In this document: in pieces, positions 36,240 to 50,658 of the stretch | How positions within the stretch are numbered: position 1 is the stretch's first letter | Layout: every line of letters begins with the position of its first letter | DNA from: Thermosipho melanesiensis BI429 | GTDB taxonomy: Bacteria > Thermotogota > Thermotogae > Thermotogales > Fervidobacteriaceae | Reading direction: 5' to 3' | Length of the DNA: 64,000 nucleotides | Assembly (NCBI RefSeq): GCF_000016905.1 | Contig: NC_009616.1 | Coordinates: 310,001-374,000, forward strand | Program-made: the position numbers and the translations under genes | Notes under the pieces: model-generated | Seen by the model: only the letters and a program-made list of their open reading frames with translations | What the model was told of the DNA's origin: nothing | The model's database searches: none

Positions 36240-37844
36240 ATGCCAAAAGGTAATGTGGTAATGGTTTTACACGCACATTTGCCATACGTTCACCATCCAG
36301 ATTATGATTTTTTCTTGGAAGAAAATTGGCTTTTCGAAGCAATCACGGAAACATATGTTCCACTTATTAGAATGTTTAAAAGGCTTGAAAATGAAAACAC
36401 AAAGTTTAATCTTACTATGTCCATTACCCCTCCACTAATGGAAATGCTTGCAAATAAGGATTTGCAAGAAAAATACATAAAAAGAATGACTAAATTAATA
36501 GAGCTTGCCAAAAAAGAAGTAGAAAGAACCAAAAATGAACATCCAAAAAAACACAAAATGGCAAAATTCTACCTAGAAGATTTTAAAGAAATTCTTTATA
36601 TATTCAAAGACGTATACAAAGGCAATATTTTAAATGCTTTTAAAGAATTTTTAGAAAAGGGTAAATTAGATATTATCACTTGTAACGCAACTCACGGTTT
36701 TCTTCCTTTTATGGAACAATACCCTCAAGCAATCAGAGCACAGTTAGAACAAGCAATAAAAACATATGAAAGACATCTTGGAAGAAAACCACGAGGAATC
36801 TGGCTTGCAGAATCTGCATATTTCTCGGGTCTTGATAAATATCTAAAAGAATATGGATTAGAATACTTTTTTGTGGATTCACATGGATTATGGTATGCCG
36901 ATGAAAGACCAAAATATGGAGTTTACCGTCCCGTTATTACTCCAAACAACGTGTTTGTATTTGCAAGAGATCCAGAAAGTAGCGAACAAGTTTGGAGTGC
37001 CCAAATAGGTTATCCAGGTGATGGGAGATACAGAGAATTTTACCGGGATATAGGTTTTGATAGGGAGTTTGAATATATAAAACCATATATTGATCCTAGC
37101 GGAGTAAGGACAAATACTGGCATAAAATATCACAAAATAACAAGTAAAAATGTAAATCTCAATGAAAAAGATTTCTACGACATAGATGATGCCAAAAGCA
37201 CGGCAAAAGAACATGCAATTGATTTTTTGAAAAAGAAAGAACAACAAGCAACAAAATTGTTAAACTTATTCAAAGGTTTAGAACCCATTATTGTCGCACC
37301 TTTTGATGCTGAGCTTTTTGGACATTGGTGGTTTGAAGGTCCCATTTTTTTAGAAGAATTTATGAGAGCTGCATCAAAAAGCAAAAAAATTAGAACTTTA
37401 AAAGCGTATGATGTAGTAGATATGATTGAAAAAATACAAATAGTTACACCTGCAACATCAACATGGGGAGCAAATGGTTACAATGAAGTATGGTTAAACG
37501 GTACAAATGATTGGATTTACCCTCATCTACATGAAGCTATTGAAAAGATGACTGAAGTTGCAAATATGTACCCTAATCCAGAAAAAAATCCTAAAGAAAT
37601 AAATGAAGCATTAAACCAAATGGCCAGAGAATTAATGCTTGCTCAATCAAGTGACTGGGCATTTATAATGACTACTCGTACCAGCGTTGATTATGCTGTT
37701 AACAGAACCAAAACACATTTGAAACGTTTTCTAGATTTGTACAACATGGTCATTAGTGGTAAAATAGATATGAGAAGAGTTTCACATTACGTATGGCTTG
37801 ATGACATATTTCCAGATATCGACTATACCATGTACAAGGTATAA
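36240..37844 (+). CDS. GH57 family 1,4-alpha-glucan branching enzyme
   Basis: Makes alpha-1,6 branches in glycogen-like polymers. Of 534 residues, it has the GH57 N-terminal motif HAHLPY (11-16), the catalytic nucleophile Glu191 in GIWLAESAY and the acid Asp356 in APFDAELFGHWWFEGP, as in characterised GH57 branching enzymes, followed by the DUF1957-type helical C-terminal domain. ATG at 36240 overlaps the GGGGG-containing end of DUF4912. The por genes follow 25 bases later without an obvious terminator. Confidence 0.93.
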   Translation: MPKGNVVMVLHAHLPYVHHPDYDFFLEENWLFEAITETYVPLIRMFKRLENENTKFNLTMSITPPLMEMLANKDLQEKYIKRMTKLIELAKKEVERTKNEHPKKHKMAKFYLEDFKEILYIFKDVYKGNILNAFKEFLEKGKLDIITCNATHGFLPFMEQYPQAIRAQLEQAIKTYERHLGRKPRGIWLAESAYFSGLDKYLKEYGLEYFFVDSHGLWYADERPKYGVYRPVITPNNVFVFARDPESSEQVWSAQIGYPGDGRYREFYRDIGFDREFEYIKPYIDPSGVRTNTGIKYHKITSKNVNLNEKDFYDIDDAKSTAKEHAIDFLKKKEQQATKLLNLFKGLEPIIVAPFDAELFGHWWFEGPIFLEEFMRAASKSKKIRTLKAYDVVDMIEKIQIVTPATSTWGANGYNEVWLNGTNDWIYPHLHEAIEKMTEVANMYPNPEKNPKEINEALNQMARELMLAQSSDWAFIMTTRTSVDYAVNRTKTHLKRFLDLYNMVISGKIDMRRVSHYVWLDDIFPDIDYTMYKV

Positions 37845-37869
37845 AAATTTTTTGTGAGGAGGGATAAAA

Positions 37870-38445
37870 GTGCCCGCAAAGTATTTTGAAATAAGATGGC
37901 ACGCAAGAGCCGGTCAAGGTGCAAAAAGTGCTTCTCAAATGCTTGCAGAAGCAGCTTTAGAAATGGGAAAATATGTTCAATCATTTCCTGAATATGGTGC
38001 AGAAAGAACAGGGGCACCAATGAAGGCATTTAACCGTGTTTCAGATGAACCAATTTTGATTCACAGTTCCGTTGACTACCCTGACGTTGTTGTCATTATA
38101 GATGACACAATGTTAGGACAACCTGCTTTAACTGATGGAACAGATGAAAACACTGTATTTATAGTAAATACAGTAAAAGATGTAGAATACGTCAGGGAAA
38201 AATTGGGTGTGAAAGGGAAGATTTGTACAATAGCCGCAACAGATATCGCACTTGAAGAGCTAAAAAGAGGAATTCCAAATACAGTCATGCTTGGTGCAAT
38301 AGCAAAAGTTACAGGAGTTATTACCCTGGAAAGTGCCGAGCAAAGAATAAGGAAAGCTTTTTCAAAGAAATTCCCAGAAGAGTTAGTTGAAGCAAATGTA
38401 AGGGCATTGCGCCGTGGATTTGAGGAGGTGAAGTGCAATGGCTGA
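37870..38445 (+). CDS. porC: Pyruvate:ferredoxin oxidoreductase, gamma subunit
   Basis: Gamma chain (191 residues) of the four-subunit enzyme that oxidises pyruvate to acetyl-CoA and reduces ferredoxin. It has the family start KYFEIRWHARAGQGAKSASQ and SFPEYGAERTGAPM. GTG at 37870 follows GAGGAGGG. The order gamma-delta-alpha-beta with short overlaps is the usual archaeal and Thermotoga arrangement. It overlaps porD by 8 bases. Confidence 0.94.
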   Translation: MPAKYFEIRWHARAGQGAKSASQMLAEAALEMGKYVQSFPEYGAERTGAPMKAFNRVSDEPILIHSSVDYPDVVVIIDDTMLGQPALTDGTDENTVFIVNTVKDVEYVREKLGVKGKICTIAATDIALEELKRGIPNTVMLGAIAKVTGVITLESAEQRIRKAFSKKFPEELVEANVRALRRGFEEVKCNG

Positions 38446-38770
38446 ACTCAAAGGTTGGAAAGATATACCAATTGGTGGTGTAATTGACAGACCCGCTACC
38501 GCTAAAGAATACCAAACTGGAACTTGGAGGGTTATTAGACCCGTACACCAACCAGAAAATTGTATCCACTGTATGATGTGTTGGCTTTACTGTCCCGATC
38601 AAGCAATTGTTATTGAAGTTGTCGACGGAAAACCAAAGATGAAGGGTTACAATTACTACTACTGTAAAGGTTGCGGACTTTGTGCAAACGTATGTCCTAA
38701 AACAAATGATAAATTACCAGAAGAAAAAAGAGCAATTGTTATGAAACCAGAAACGGAATTCCAAGATTGA
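38438..38770 (+). CDS. porD: Pyruvate:ferredoxin oxidoreductase, delta subunit (2[4Fe-4S] ferredoxin-like)
   Basis: Electron-transfer chain of 110 residues. Eight cysteines form two cluster motifs: Cys42, 45, 48, 52 and Cys76, 79, 82, 86. It passes electrons from the thiamine-containing core to ferredoxin. ATG at 38438 lies inside the end of porC with GAGGAGG before it. Confidence 0.95.
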   Translation: MAELKGWKDIPIGGVIDRPATAKEYQTGTWRVIRPVHQPENCIHCMMCWLYCPDQAIVIEVVDGKPKMKGYNYYYCKGCGLCANVCPKTNDKLPEEKRAIVMKPETEFQD

Positions 38771-38783
38771 GGAGGTGTTTGAA

Positions 38784-39962
38784 GTGCCAGAAATAAAAAA
38801 TAGACAAGCAGTAACAGGTGCACAAGCAATTGCAAATGCAATGCGTCAAATAAATCCAGATGTAGTTGCTGCATATCCAATTACTCCACAAACTCCTGTA
38901 GTTGAATACTTTGCGCAATATGTTGCAGATGGACTTGCTGATACAGAAATGATTCCCGTTGAAAGTGAACATAGTGCAATGAGTGCAGTAGTAGGTGCTG
39001 CTGCTGCAGGTGCAAGGGCAATGACAGCAACTGCTGCTAACGGTCTTGCGTTAATGCATGAAATCGTATATATTGCAGCTTCTTCGAGACTCCCAATAGT
39101 AATGCCTGTTGCAAACAGAGCTCTTTCCGGGCCTATTAACATTCACTGTGATCACAGTGACGCAATGGCAGAAAGAGACTCTGGATGGATTCAACTTTGG
39201 GCAGAAAATGCACAAGAAGCCTATGATTTTACGATTATGGCAGTTAGATTAGCAGAACATGAAGATGTAAGATTACCTGTAATGGTTAATTTTGATGGTT
39301 TTATCATTTCCCACGGTGTTGAAGTAGTAGACTTTTTAGATGATGAAGTAGTTAAGAAATTCGTTGGTGAACCTAAAGTTATATATCCACTTCTTGATGT
39401 TGAAAAACCAGTTACACACGGTCCATTAGACCTATACGACTATTACTTTGAACACAAAAGACAACAAATTGAAGCAATGAAACATGTAAAAAAAGTATTT
39501 AAAGAAATTGCTGAGGAATTTGAAAAAATTTCTGGAAGAAAATATGATGTATTGGATAAATATAAAATCGACGATGCAGAGTACATAATGATAGCTCTTG
39601 GTTCAACTGCAGGAACTGTAAAGTACACGGTAGACTTATTAAGGGAAGAAGGTCACAAAGTTGGTGTAATAAAACCTCAAATTTTCAGACCATTCCCAAA
39701 AACAGAACTTCAAGAATTATTAAACGGAAGAAAAGCCGTTATTGTACTTGATAGAGCAGCTTCTTTTGGTGCTGAAGCTCCTTTATATGAAGCTGTAAAA
39801 AGTGCTCTTTATGAAGTTGCTGTTAGGCCACAACTTGGAAGTTACGTATACGGTCTTGGTGGAAGAGATATAAAGGTCGAACATATTAAAAAAGCATTTG
39901 AGGATGCATTTTCTGGAAACTTAATCGTAGATGAAGAAAGATACCTTGGACTTAGAGAATGA
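38784..39962 (+). CDS. porA: Pyruvate:ferredoxin oxidoreductase, alpha subunit
   Basis: Alpha chain, 392 residues, the family's usual length. It begins with the GAQAIANAMRQINPDVVAAY motif of the N-terminal thiamine-enzyme domain and contains YPITPQTPVVE and a GARAMTATAANGLALMHE segment. GTG at 38784 has GGAGGTG upstream; it starts 13 bases after porD. Confidence 0.95.
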   Translation: MPEIKNRQAVTGAQAIANAMRQINPDVVAAYPITPQTPVVEYFAQYVADGLADTEMIPVESEHSAMSAVVGAAAAGARAMTATAANGLALMHEIVYIAASSRLPIVMPVANRALSGPINIHCDHSDAMAERDSGWIQLWAENAQEAYDFTIMAVRLAEHEDVRLPVMVNFDGFIISHGVEVVDFLDDEVVKKFVGEPKVIYPLLDVEKPVTHGPLDLYDYYFEHKRQQIEAMKHVKKVFKEIAEEFEKISGRKYDVLDKYKIDDAEYIMIALGSTAGTVKYTVDLLREEGHKVGVIKPQIFRPFPKTELQELLNGRKAVIVLDRAASFGAEAPLYEAVKSALYEVAVRPQLGSYVYGLGGRDIKVEHIKKAFEDAFSGNLIVDEERYLGLRE

Positions 39963-39975
39963 GGAGGTGTAATGA

Positions 39976-40953
39976 ATGGCTTTTAATATAATGCAACTTG
40001 CAACTAAATTTGCAGATAAAAATCCCGGTATTACTCAGGGACATCGACTTTGTCCTGGATGTGCAGCTCCAAATGTTGCAAAATTTGCTTTAATGACAGC
40101 TCAAGCTATGGGATATGAACCAATTGTTGGATTTGCAACGGGTTGTATGGAAGTTTCTACAACAATTTATCCATATACAGCATGGAATATTCCATATATT
40201 CACAACGCATTTGAAAACGCTGCTGCAACTGTAAGTGGAATAGAAACGGCATACAGAGCTCTACTTAAAAAAGGAAGATTAGTAGATCCAAATAAAAAAT
40301 ATGCTTTCTTTGCATTTGGTGGAGATGGCGGAACATATGACATAGGTTTACAATCACTTTCAGGTGCTGTTGAAAGAGGACATAAGTTTATCTACATTGT
40401 TTACGATAATGAAGGTTACATGAATACTGGTAACCAAAGATCTGGTGCAACACCTCCAGGCTCACAAACAACCACTCAACCAGTTGGTAAAAAATTACCT
40501 GGAAAGATACAATTAAAAAAGAATATTGTTGAGATAATGGCAGGCCATGAAAATGTTTATGTTGCAACTGTATCCACATCTGAACCTATGGACTTCTTTA
40601 AAAAGATTGAAAAAGCTCTGGAATTTGATGGCCCATCATTTATTGCCGCTATATCTCCATGTGTAAGATTTTGGAGGGTAAATGACGACAAAGCAGTGGA
40701 AATTTCCAAACTTGCAGTCGAAACAGGTTACTGGCCATTGTACGAAGTTGAAAGAGGAGTCTACAGAGTTACAAAGAAAGTTAAAGAATTAAAACCTGTA
40801 AAAGAATTTATCGAAAAACAAGGCAGATTTAGAAATCTTTTAAAAAGACCAGATGCAGATGAAATCATAAATGAACTTCAAGAATATATTAAAAGAAGAT
40901 GGGAAAGGTTACTTGCCCTTGAAGAAGCCACAAAAGATAAACCAATTAGATAA
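39976..40953 (+). CDS. porB: Pyruvate:ferredoxin oxidoreductase, beta subunit (thiamine-diphosphate binding)
   Basis: Beta chain, 325 residues. HRLCPGCAAP near the start supplies cluster cysteines; the thiamine-diphosphate motif begins with GGDGGTYDIG and ends with DNEGYMNTGNQ. It is the last por gene, 13 bases after porA, and is closed by a terminator. Together the four subunits supply acetyl-CoA and reduced ferredoxin for hydrogen production. Confidence 0.95.
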   Translation: MAFNIMQLATKFADKNPGITQGHRLCPGCAAPNVAKFALMTAQAMGYEPIVGFATGCMEVSTTIYPYTAWNIPYIHNAFENAAATVSGIETAYRALLKKGRLVDPNKKYAFFAFGGDGGTYDIGLQSLSGAVERGHKFIYIVYDNEGYMNTGNQRSGATPPGSQTTTQPVGKKLPGKIQLKKNIVEIMAGHENVYVATVSTSEPMDFFKKIEKALEFDGPSFIAAISPCVRFWRVNDDKAVEISKLAVETGYWPLYEVERGVYRVTKKVKELKPVKEFIEKQGRFRNLLKRPDADEIINELQEYIKRRWERLLALEEATKDKPIR

Positions 40954-40972
40954 TTGCTAAATGGTTAAATCT

Positions 40973-41003
40973 AAGCAAGGCTCTACATGGGCCTTGCTTT
41001 TAA
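40973..41003 (+). terminator. Terminator of the por operon
   Basis: AAGCAAGGCTC and GGGCCTTGCTT form a long stem with loop TACAT and a TTTTAATTTT tail. Confidence 0.88.
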
Positions 41004-41059
41004 TTTTAAAATCAAAAAAATTGAAAATTTTATAATTTTAAATTGCTTGGAGGGAGTTT

Positions 41060-41977
41060 ATGATTTATTCTTTTCTCCTATCATTCATTTTTACAATAGT
41101 CACTATCCCATTTTTAAGAAAAATTGCTTTTAAATTTAACATCATAGATTATCCTGATAAAAACTTAAAAAATCACGAAAAAGCAACTCCATATCTAGGA
41201 GGAATGGCTTTTATGGGAGCTTTTTTGTTATTTACACCTTTTAGTCTATTTAGAAAACTTTATGTATTTATCTTGGGAATTTTAGGTTTGTATGACGACA
41301 TTAAATCATTAAATCCTTGGATAAGAATTACCTTAGAGTTTGTTATAGGGTATTTAGTTGCAATTCGTTTTTTAGATAACCCATTTAAGGTACTTATAGC
41401 AACCATATTTTACGCTTTTTTAACTAACTCCGTTAACATGATGGACGGAATGGATGGAATATGTGCAACAACCTCTCTCATAGCTACAGTGGGATTAATA
41501 TTTACAGTTGCATATCCTAATGATAAATATTATTTAATTGCATTAATTGGAACTTTATTGGGTTTCATCATTTTTAATTTTCCGCCTGCAAAAATATTCA
41601 TGGGAGATTTAGGTAGTTACACAATAGGTGGAATATTAGGCATCGCAATAATTTCATCATTCTCAAAAAGTTTTGATCATACTATAGCGTCTCTAATAAT
41701 TTTAGCACCATTTTTTATTGATACATTTTCAAGTATGTTTAGAAGAATTTTACATGAAAAATCACCTTTCTCGGGTGATAGGGAACATATATATGATAAA
41801 ATATTCAGAATAACAAAAGACAAAAGAAAAACCTTATTGTTTACAGCAGTAATCAGCACAATTTTTTGCTCACTTGGAATGTTTTATCTAAAATCAAAAG
41901 TATTTTCAATAATCTTTTCAATAATATTAATAATCTTCCTTATTCTCAAACTAAAACTTTTAAAATATGGTGATTGA
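41060..41977 (+). CDS. WecA/TagO-like polyprenyl-phosphate sugar-1-phosphate transferase
   Basis: Membrane enzyme (MraY/WecA family, 305 residues, about 10 helices) that starts a surface polysaccharide by putting a sugar phosphate on undecaprenyl phosphate. Cytoplasmic-loop motifs are present: GLYDDIKSLNPW, NMMDGMDGICATTS, FNFPPAKIFMGDLGS and the C-terminal SGDREHIYDKI, which takes the place of the family His motif. The sugar is probably an N-acetylhexosamine; this is not certain. ATG at 41060 follows TGGAGGGAG. A VanZ-like gene follows directly. Confidence 0.88.
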   Translation: MIYSFLLSFIFTIVTIPFLRKIAFKFNIIDYPDKNLKNHEKATPYLGGMAFMGAFLLFTPFSLFRKLYVFILGILGLYDDIKSLNPWIRITLEFVIGYLVAIRFLDNPFKVLIATIFYAFLTNSVNMMDGMDGICATTSLIATVGLIFTVAYPNDKYYLIALIGTLLGFIIFNFPPAKIFMGDLGSYTIGGILGIAIISSFSKSFDHTIASLIILAPFFIDTFSSMFRRILHEKSPFSGDREHIYDKIFRITKDKRKTLLFTAVISTIFCSLGMFYLKSKVFSIIFSIILIIFLILKLKLLKYGD

Positions 41978-41978
41978 T

Positions 41979-42476
41979 GTGAAAAAAAGAATGTTTTTAG
42001 TTTTTTTAATAGTAGTTTGGGTCTTAACAATATTCTATTTTTCCTCACGAACACCTGTTGAATCTTCTCAACAGTCAAATTTAGTTACTAAGATACTAAA
42101 AAAAATTGATAGTATAATTGATTTTTCAAATACAAAATTATTCAAAAACATCGAACTATTCATGAAAAAACTCTGGTTTAGAACACAATACGTTCCAGCC
42201 GAAATGCTAGTTAGAAAAACCGCACATTTTGGACTTTATTTCATTCTAGGTTTTTTAACATATCTTTTATTTCAAAAATACGGAATTATTATCTCTACAA
42301 TAATTGGTATATCCTTACCAAATTTAATAGCTACAATAGATGAATATACACAACAATATTACAATAGAGGTTCTTCCTTAAATGATGTGATTATTGATCT
42401 TTCAGGTACAATTTCAGGAGTACTTTTTGGAATTGTTCTAGTTTTAATATTCAAGTTATTTTTAAAAAAAAAATAA
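41979..42476 (+). CDS. VanZ-like membrane protein
   Basis: About 165 residues with four membrane segments. The pattern IFYFSSRTP near the start, RKTAHFGLYFILGFL in the middle and ATIDEYTQQYYNRGSSLNDVIIDLSG near the end is characteristic of VanZ-like proteins, whose members include a teicoplanin-resistance protein. Its cellular role is unknown. GTG at 41979 is preferred, though an ATG at 41967 is possible. It overlaps or abuts the WecA-like gene. Confidence 0.8.
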   Translation: MKKRMFLVFLIVVWVLTIFYFSSRTPVESSQQSNLVTKILKKIDSIIDFSNTKLFKNIELFMKKLWFRTQYVPAEMLVRKTAHFGLYFILGFLTYLLFQKYGIIISTIIGISLPNLIATIDEYTQQYYNRGSSLNDVIIDLSGTISGVLFGIVLVLIFKLFLKKK

Positions 42477-42505
42477 AGCAGGCGAGAATGCCTGCTTTAA
42501 AAAAA
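42475..42505. terminator. Terminator between vanZ-like gene and 5S rRNA
   Basis: AAAGCAGGC / GCCTGCTTT with loop GAGAAT, starting at the stop codon. The A7 run beyond it gives a T-run for the rRNA operon on the minus strand. Confidence 0.8.
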
Positions 42506-42506
42506 C

Positions 42507-42623
42507 CCCGGGCGATACCTACTCTTGCGAGGGGGAGCCCCTCACTACCATCGGCCCAAGGCGGCTTAACGGCCGGGTTCGGGATGGGACCGGGTGGTTC
42601 CCGCCTTGGTATCGTCACCCGGG
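42507..42623 (-). rRNA. rrf: 5S ribosomal RNA
   Basis: Minus strand, about 117 nt. The two ends are complementary (5' CCGGGTGACGATACC, 3' GGTATCGCCCGG) and the internal CCATCCCGAAC is the conserved 5S loop. It is the last gene of the rRNA operon. Confidence 0.93.
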
Positions 42624-42655
42624 ATAGGTCACTCAAAAATGCATAGGGATTCTGT

Positions 42656-45606
<2,951 letters not shown>

Positions 45607-45677
45607 TCTCCCTATGCATTTTTCAATGACCTCTGCCACTCAAAAATGGATAGCAGCGCTACTTCTTTCTCCTTAGA

Positions 45678-47241
<1,564 letters not shown>

Positions 47242-47317
47242 TATCTGAAAGGCTCTTCCTTCTCTTCCATTGCGCTGCTATCCATTTTTCAATGACCTCC
47301 CTAACCACGCATCTCCT

Positions 47318-47346
47318 AATTTACCACATCACCCCCCCTTAGTCAA
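47318..47346 (-). promoter_or_regulatory. Promoter of the rRNA operon
   Basis: On the minus strand TTGACT (47346-47341), 17 bases, TAAATT (47323-47318) preceded by TGG, about 75 bases upstream of the 16S gene. Confidence 0.65.
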
Positions 47347-47636
47347 TTGCTCCTCTTTAACATTTTCTTTGACTCTTTGTTAATACTTTACACATCTCCA
47401 GGTGTTTTGGAATAAAATATGTAATCTTTGTAAAATATGCAATGGAGTTTCTTATATATTGAGAAAATACTAGAAACATGGCTTAAACAATCTGTAAGTA
47501 TTTGTTTGTCTTTATATTTCAGTTAGACAAATAAGTTCCTCAAAACTTGAACAAGATAATTTAGTTTTTTTGATAATAATATTGAATAATTTAAATTTGA
47601 AATACAATGGATAAAATAGGATGAACTTTTAAAAAT
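47347..47636. other. AT-rich gap upstream of the rRNA operon
   Basis: About 290 bases between the rRNA promoter and the tRNA-Met terminator. No open frame, repeat or RNA gene is seen; further upstream rRNA promoter elements may be present but none is clear. Confidence 0.4.
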
Positions 47637-47664
47637 AAAGCGGAGCCTACCTAGCTCCGCTTTA
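47637..47664. terminator. Terminator after tRNA-Met
   Basis: TAAAGCGGAGC and GCTCCGCTTTA are perfect arms around CTACCTA, directly at the 3' end of the tRNA. A/T tracts on both sides allow use from either strand. Confidence 0.85.
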
Positions 47665-47665
47665 T

Positions 47666-47741
47666 TGGTGGCGGCGATGGGACTCGAACCCATGACTCAC
47701 TGATTATGAATCAGTTGCTCTAGCCACTGAGCTACGCCGCC
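47666..47741 (-). tRNA. tRNA-Met (anticodon CAT), elongator type
   Basis: Minus strand, 76 nt with encoded CCA. Acceptor GGCGGCG pairs fully with CGCCGCC, so it is not an initiator tRNA. The anticodon loop is TTCATAA and the T loop TTCGAGT. A CAU anticodon could also belong to a lysidine-modified tRNA-Ile; elongator Met is the likelier reading. Confidence 0.9.
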
Positions 47742-47994
47742 GCATTTGCTATATTATCATATTTTGCTTTTAATGTCAATAGTATTATCTATAGCTTTAG
47801 TCAGCAATTGCAGTATATCTACCTTCCCCATATCACAAAAATATTTCCAAAAATTCATTTTTAAACTTACAGAATGTTGTATTTAAAATTTCAAAAGTCG
47901 AAAAAAGACACAAACTGGGAAATCACTATTACAGACATGTCAAATCCCTGGGTTTTACGTACACTTTTCAATATTTGCTCTCTTACATTAAAAT

Positions 47995-49677
47995 TTACAC
48001 CTTGAATCCTCTCACACTTTCTCTAAGTTTAGCAACTATGTCTGAGATATAATCTATTTTGTTCTTTGCAGAAATAACTTGTTCGCTTTGTTCGTTGATA
48101 GCTTTGTTTGTTTCGACCATGTGGTTCGATGTATCCTCGACAAGTCCCGATATTTCCTTAATACTACTTGCCATCTCCTCTGCAGATGCACTCTGTTCTT
48201 GCGAAACTGCTGCAAGATCTTCTGCTTTCCTTGCCGCATTTTCAACATTTTCACGTATAGTAATAAATTTTTTACTCATATCCTCCATTTTCTCAAGTAC
48301 TCTGTTTATAGAGGCCACCATTTCTCGGCTCGAATTGGCCGTCTCTTTGGACCTGTGACTTATATCTCCCAACTTTACAGCAATTTCATCCGCGGATTTT
48401 TTAGTTTCCTCTGCAAGTTTTCTGATTTCGTCAGCAACAACGGCAAATCCTTTTCCTGCTTCCCCTGCTCTTGCAGCTTCAATTGCAGCATTCAACGCTA
48501 GCAAGTTCGTCTGCTCTGCGACACCACTTATAACGTTCAATATCTCACCTATTGCATTGACCGATTTTTCAAGTAGCTCGGATTTTTTCGCCATCTCACT
48601 TGTTTCAGAATTTACCACATCGATACTTTCGTTTACTTCTTTTATTATATTCATTCCACTATCTGCTTCTTCAAGTATCTCATTCATATTTTCCGACAAC
48701 TCCGTTGCTGCTTCTGCTACTGAAACAGCGGATTTTGCAACTTCCTGAACATTTGCATCCATTTGATTAACTATTTCATTAACCTGTTGAAGATCTTCTG
48801 TAAATTTATCTGTAACTTCACGTATATTTTCTGATTTATCCCCAACTATATTAAGGAAGTTTTTTAGAGCACTTGTAGAAGAAGCTACTTCATCTGTGTT
48901 TTTCATAATAGACACCGCAACATTTTTAATAACTTCCATAAACCTATTAAAGCTATCTGCTATCTTTCCTAACTCATCTTTCGTAATAACAGGTATTCTC
49001 TTGCTAAGATCTGCCTCTCCCCTTGCAAGTTCTTGTGATACTTGGAGAAGTTGTTTCAAAGGTTTGTAGATGACATTCCAGTACAAAATAATAAAACCCA
49101 CAACAATACCTAATCCAGTTATTGCCAACCATCCTTGTATATGTTTCATCCATTTGACTTTTCGTTCCGCAAAGTTCTGGAAAAGTAACACCGCGGCGTT
49201 CATTTCTGAAAGAAGTTTTTCGTTATTATCTATTATATACTTGATCGCTTCTGGATCTTTACCGTTACTATTAAGAATTCTCTGCTGAATAACATCTTTA
49301 AAAGGTAGGAAAAGTTTTTCAACAACGTTCAATTGTTTTTTTATTTTTTCGGTTCCCGCCGGCGATATTTTTACCGGTGTTTTCATCGTAAGATCTGTGT
49401 ACGTTTTTCCACCATCTCTTAATGCGTACAAAGTAATCTCAAAAAGTTTTAGAGTCTTTGTAAGTTTTTCTTTGTAACTAACTTCACCGTGCGAAACTAT
49501 TAACGCTTCCTTGGACATCTTCTGTGTTAACATACGTTGTCTTCCTGCAAGATTAACAATCAACGCATCAAACTTTTGAGAAGTTGTTATTACGTAGGTA
49601 GTTATAAATATTACAATAATCAAAGATGCCAAAATAATTATTGGTGTTACCAACTTAAACAAAATACGTTGTCTCAT
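47995..49677 (-). CDS. Methyl-accepting chemotaxis protein with PilJ-type sensor
   Basis: Chemoreceptor of 560 residues. Two membrane helices (about 10-30 and 185-205) enclose a helical sensor that starts with [18 protein letters not shown], the signature of PilJ / nitrate-sensor type domains. A HAMP domain (about 205-260) and the signalling coiled coil follow, with the tip [23 protein letters not shown] at 49677 is preceded by AAAGGAGG. Monocistronic, with an extended -10 about 40 bases upstream. Confidence 0.94.
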   Translation of the reverse strand: MRQRILFKLVTPIIILASLIIVIFITTYVITTSQKFDALIVNLAGRQRMLTQKMSKEALIVSHGEVSYKEKLTKTLKLFEITLYALRDGGKTYTDLTMKTPVKISPAGTEKIKKQLNVVEKLFLPFKDVIQQRILNSNGKDPEAIKYIIDNNEKLLSEMNAAVLLFQNFAERKVKWMKHIQGWLAITGLGIVVGFIILYWNVIYKPLKQLLQVSQELARGEADLSKRIPVITKDELGKIADSFNRFMEVIKNVAVSIMKNTDEVASSTSALKNFLNIVGDKSENIREVTDKFTEDLQQVNEIVNQMDANVQEVAKSAVSVAEAATELSENMNEILEEADSGMNIIKEVNESIDVVNSETSEMAKKSELLEKSVNAIGEILNVISGVAEQTNLLALNAAIEAARAGEAGKGFAVVADEIRKLAEETKKSADEIAVKLGDISHRSKETANSSREMVASINRVLEKMEDMSKKFITIRENVENAARKAEDLAAVSQEQSASAEEMASSIKEISGLVEDTSNHMVETNKAINEQSEQVISAKNKIDYISDIVAKLRESVRGFKV

Positions 49678-50034
49678 ACAACTTCCTCCTTTCCAACATG
49701 TACCTGATCGTTTTTATTTTATCATACTTATAACTTAAATTTAAACATTTATTCTTGTTTTTAATAAATTAAAAATACAACCAAAACAAAAGTTAAAACA
49801 AAATAATAACAGTAAAGCTAAAATCTTTTGTTAAAATATAACCATTGTTTTGTCTAGATTATTTTAAATCAACCCAAAAAATATATTTTTCTCATTAAAA
49901 CAATTGAAATCAAAATATCTATTTCTCTACTTCGAAACCCTATCAATAAATTTGTAAAATAATCAAATCCCAATATCTCAATTTTCTTCTAAAGCTAAAA
50001 AATTTAATAAGCTACACTTACTTTTTAAAACTTC
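49678..50034. other. Gap between chemoreceptor and CRISPR array
   Basis: About 357 AT-rich bases. On the minus strand ATGATAAAAT (49725-49716) is the probable promoter of the chemoreceptor. The rest, on the trailer side of the CRISPR array, holds no degenerate repeat or gene that I can see. Confidence 0.5.
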
Positions 50035-50533
50035 ATTTCAATTCCTCCAAGGTAAGGTAAAAACAAAAAGCACTCAAAACGAGCGCCATATTTCGCCGTT
50101 AATTTCAATTCCTCCAAGGTAAGGTAAAAACGCAGGAATGGCTAATTGAAACCTTACTGTTCCATCAATTTCAATTCCTCCAAGGTAAGGTAAAAACACG
50201 AAAGCAATTCAGAAACTAACACAAATAGAGGCATTTCAATTCCTCCAAGGTAAGGTAAAAACCAAAATAACAATGATGGTTTGTTTAATTGTTTTGTTTC
50301 TATTTCAATTCCTCCAAGGTAAGGTAAAAACCAATATTCTTCCCAGCAATCTTGACAAAGCGCAAATTCATTTCAATTCCTCCAAGGTAAGGTAAAAACT
50401 TTCAAGTCACTACTTGATGCGGATCCAATATATATTATTTCAATTCCTCCAAGGTAAGGTAAAAACATTCAGCTGAGAACAATAGATACACACACACCAA
50501 ATAATTTCAATTCCTCCAAGGTAAGGTAAAAAC
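50035..50533 (-). CRISPR. CRISPR array, 8 repeats and 7 spacers
   Basis: Eight apparently identical 30-base repeats start at 50035, 50102, 50168, 50233, 50302, 50370, 50437 and 50504. Spacers are 35-39 bases. On the minus strand each repeat starts GTTTTTACC and ends GGAATTGAAAT, giving the ATTGAAAT handle typical of type I-B. Transcription is therefore to the left, with the leader at 50534-50706 next to cas2 and the newest spacer at 50467-50503. Even the leader-distal repeat is unmutated. Confidence 0.97.
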
Positions 50534-50549
50534 CATAGAATCCATTAAT

Positions 50550-50578
50550 ATTCTATCATATTTCTTTCTCAAGAGCAA
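50550..50578 (-). promoter_or_regulatory. CRISPR leader promoter
   Basis: On the minus strand TTGCTC (50578-50573), 17 bases, TAGAAT (50555-50550), placing the transcription start just before the first repeat. Confidence 0.6.
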
Positions 50579-50658
50579 TACTTTTGAAACTATATCATAT
50601 TAAATTTAACATAATTAACACAATGTATTCCTAAGTTACAAAAATGTTATTCTGTTTT

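Noticed and set aside
47666-47741. Initiator tRNA
   Set aside because: The first acceptor pair is a normal G-C pair, whereas bacterial initiators have a mismatch there.
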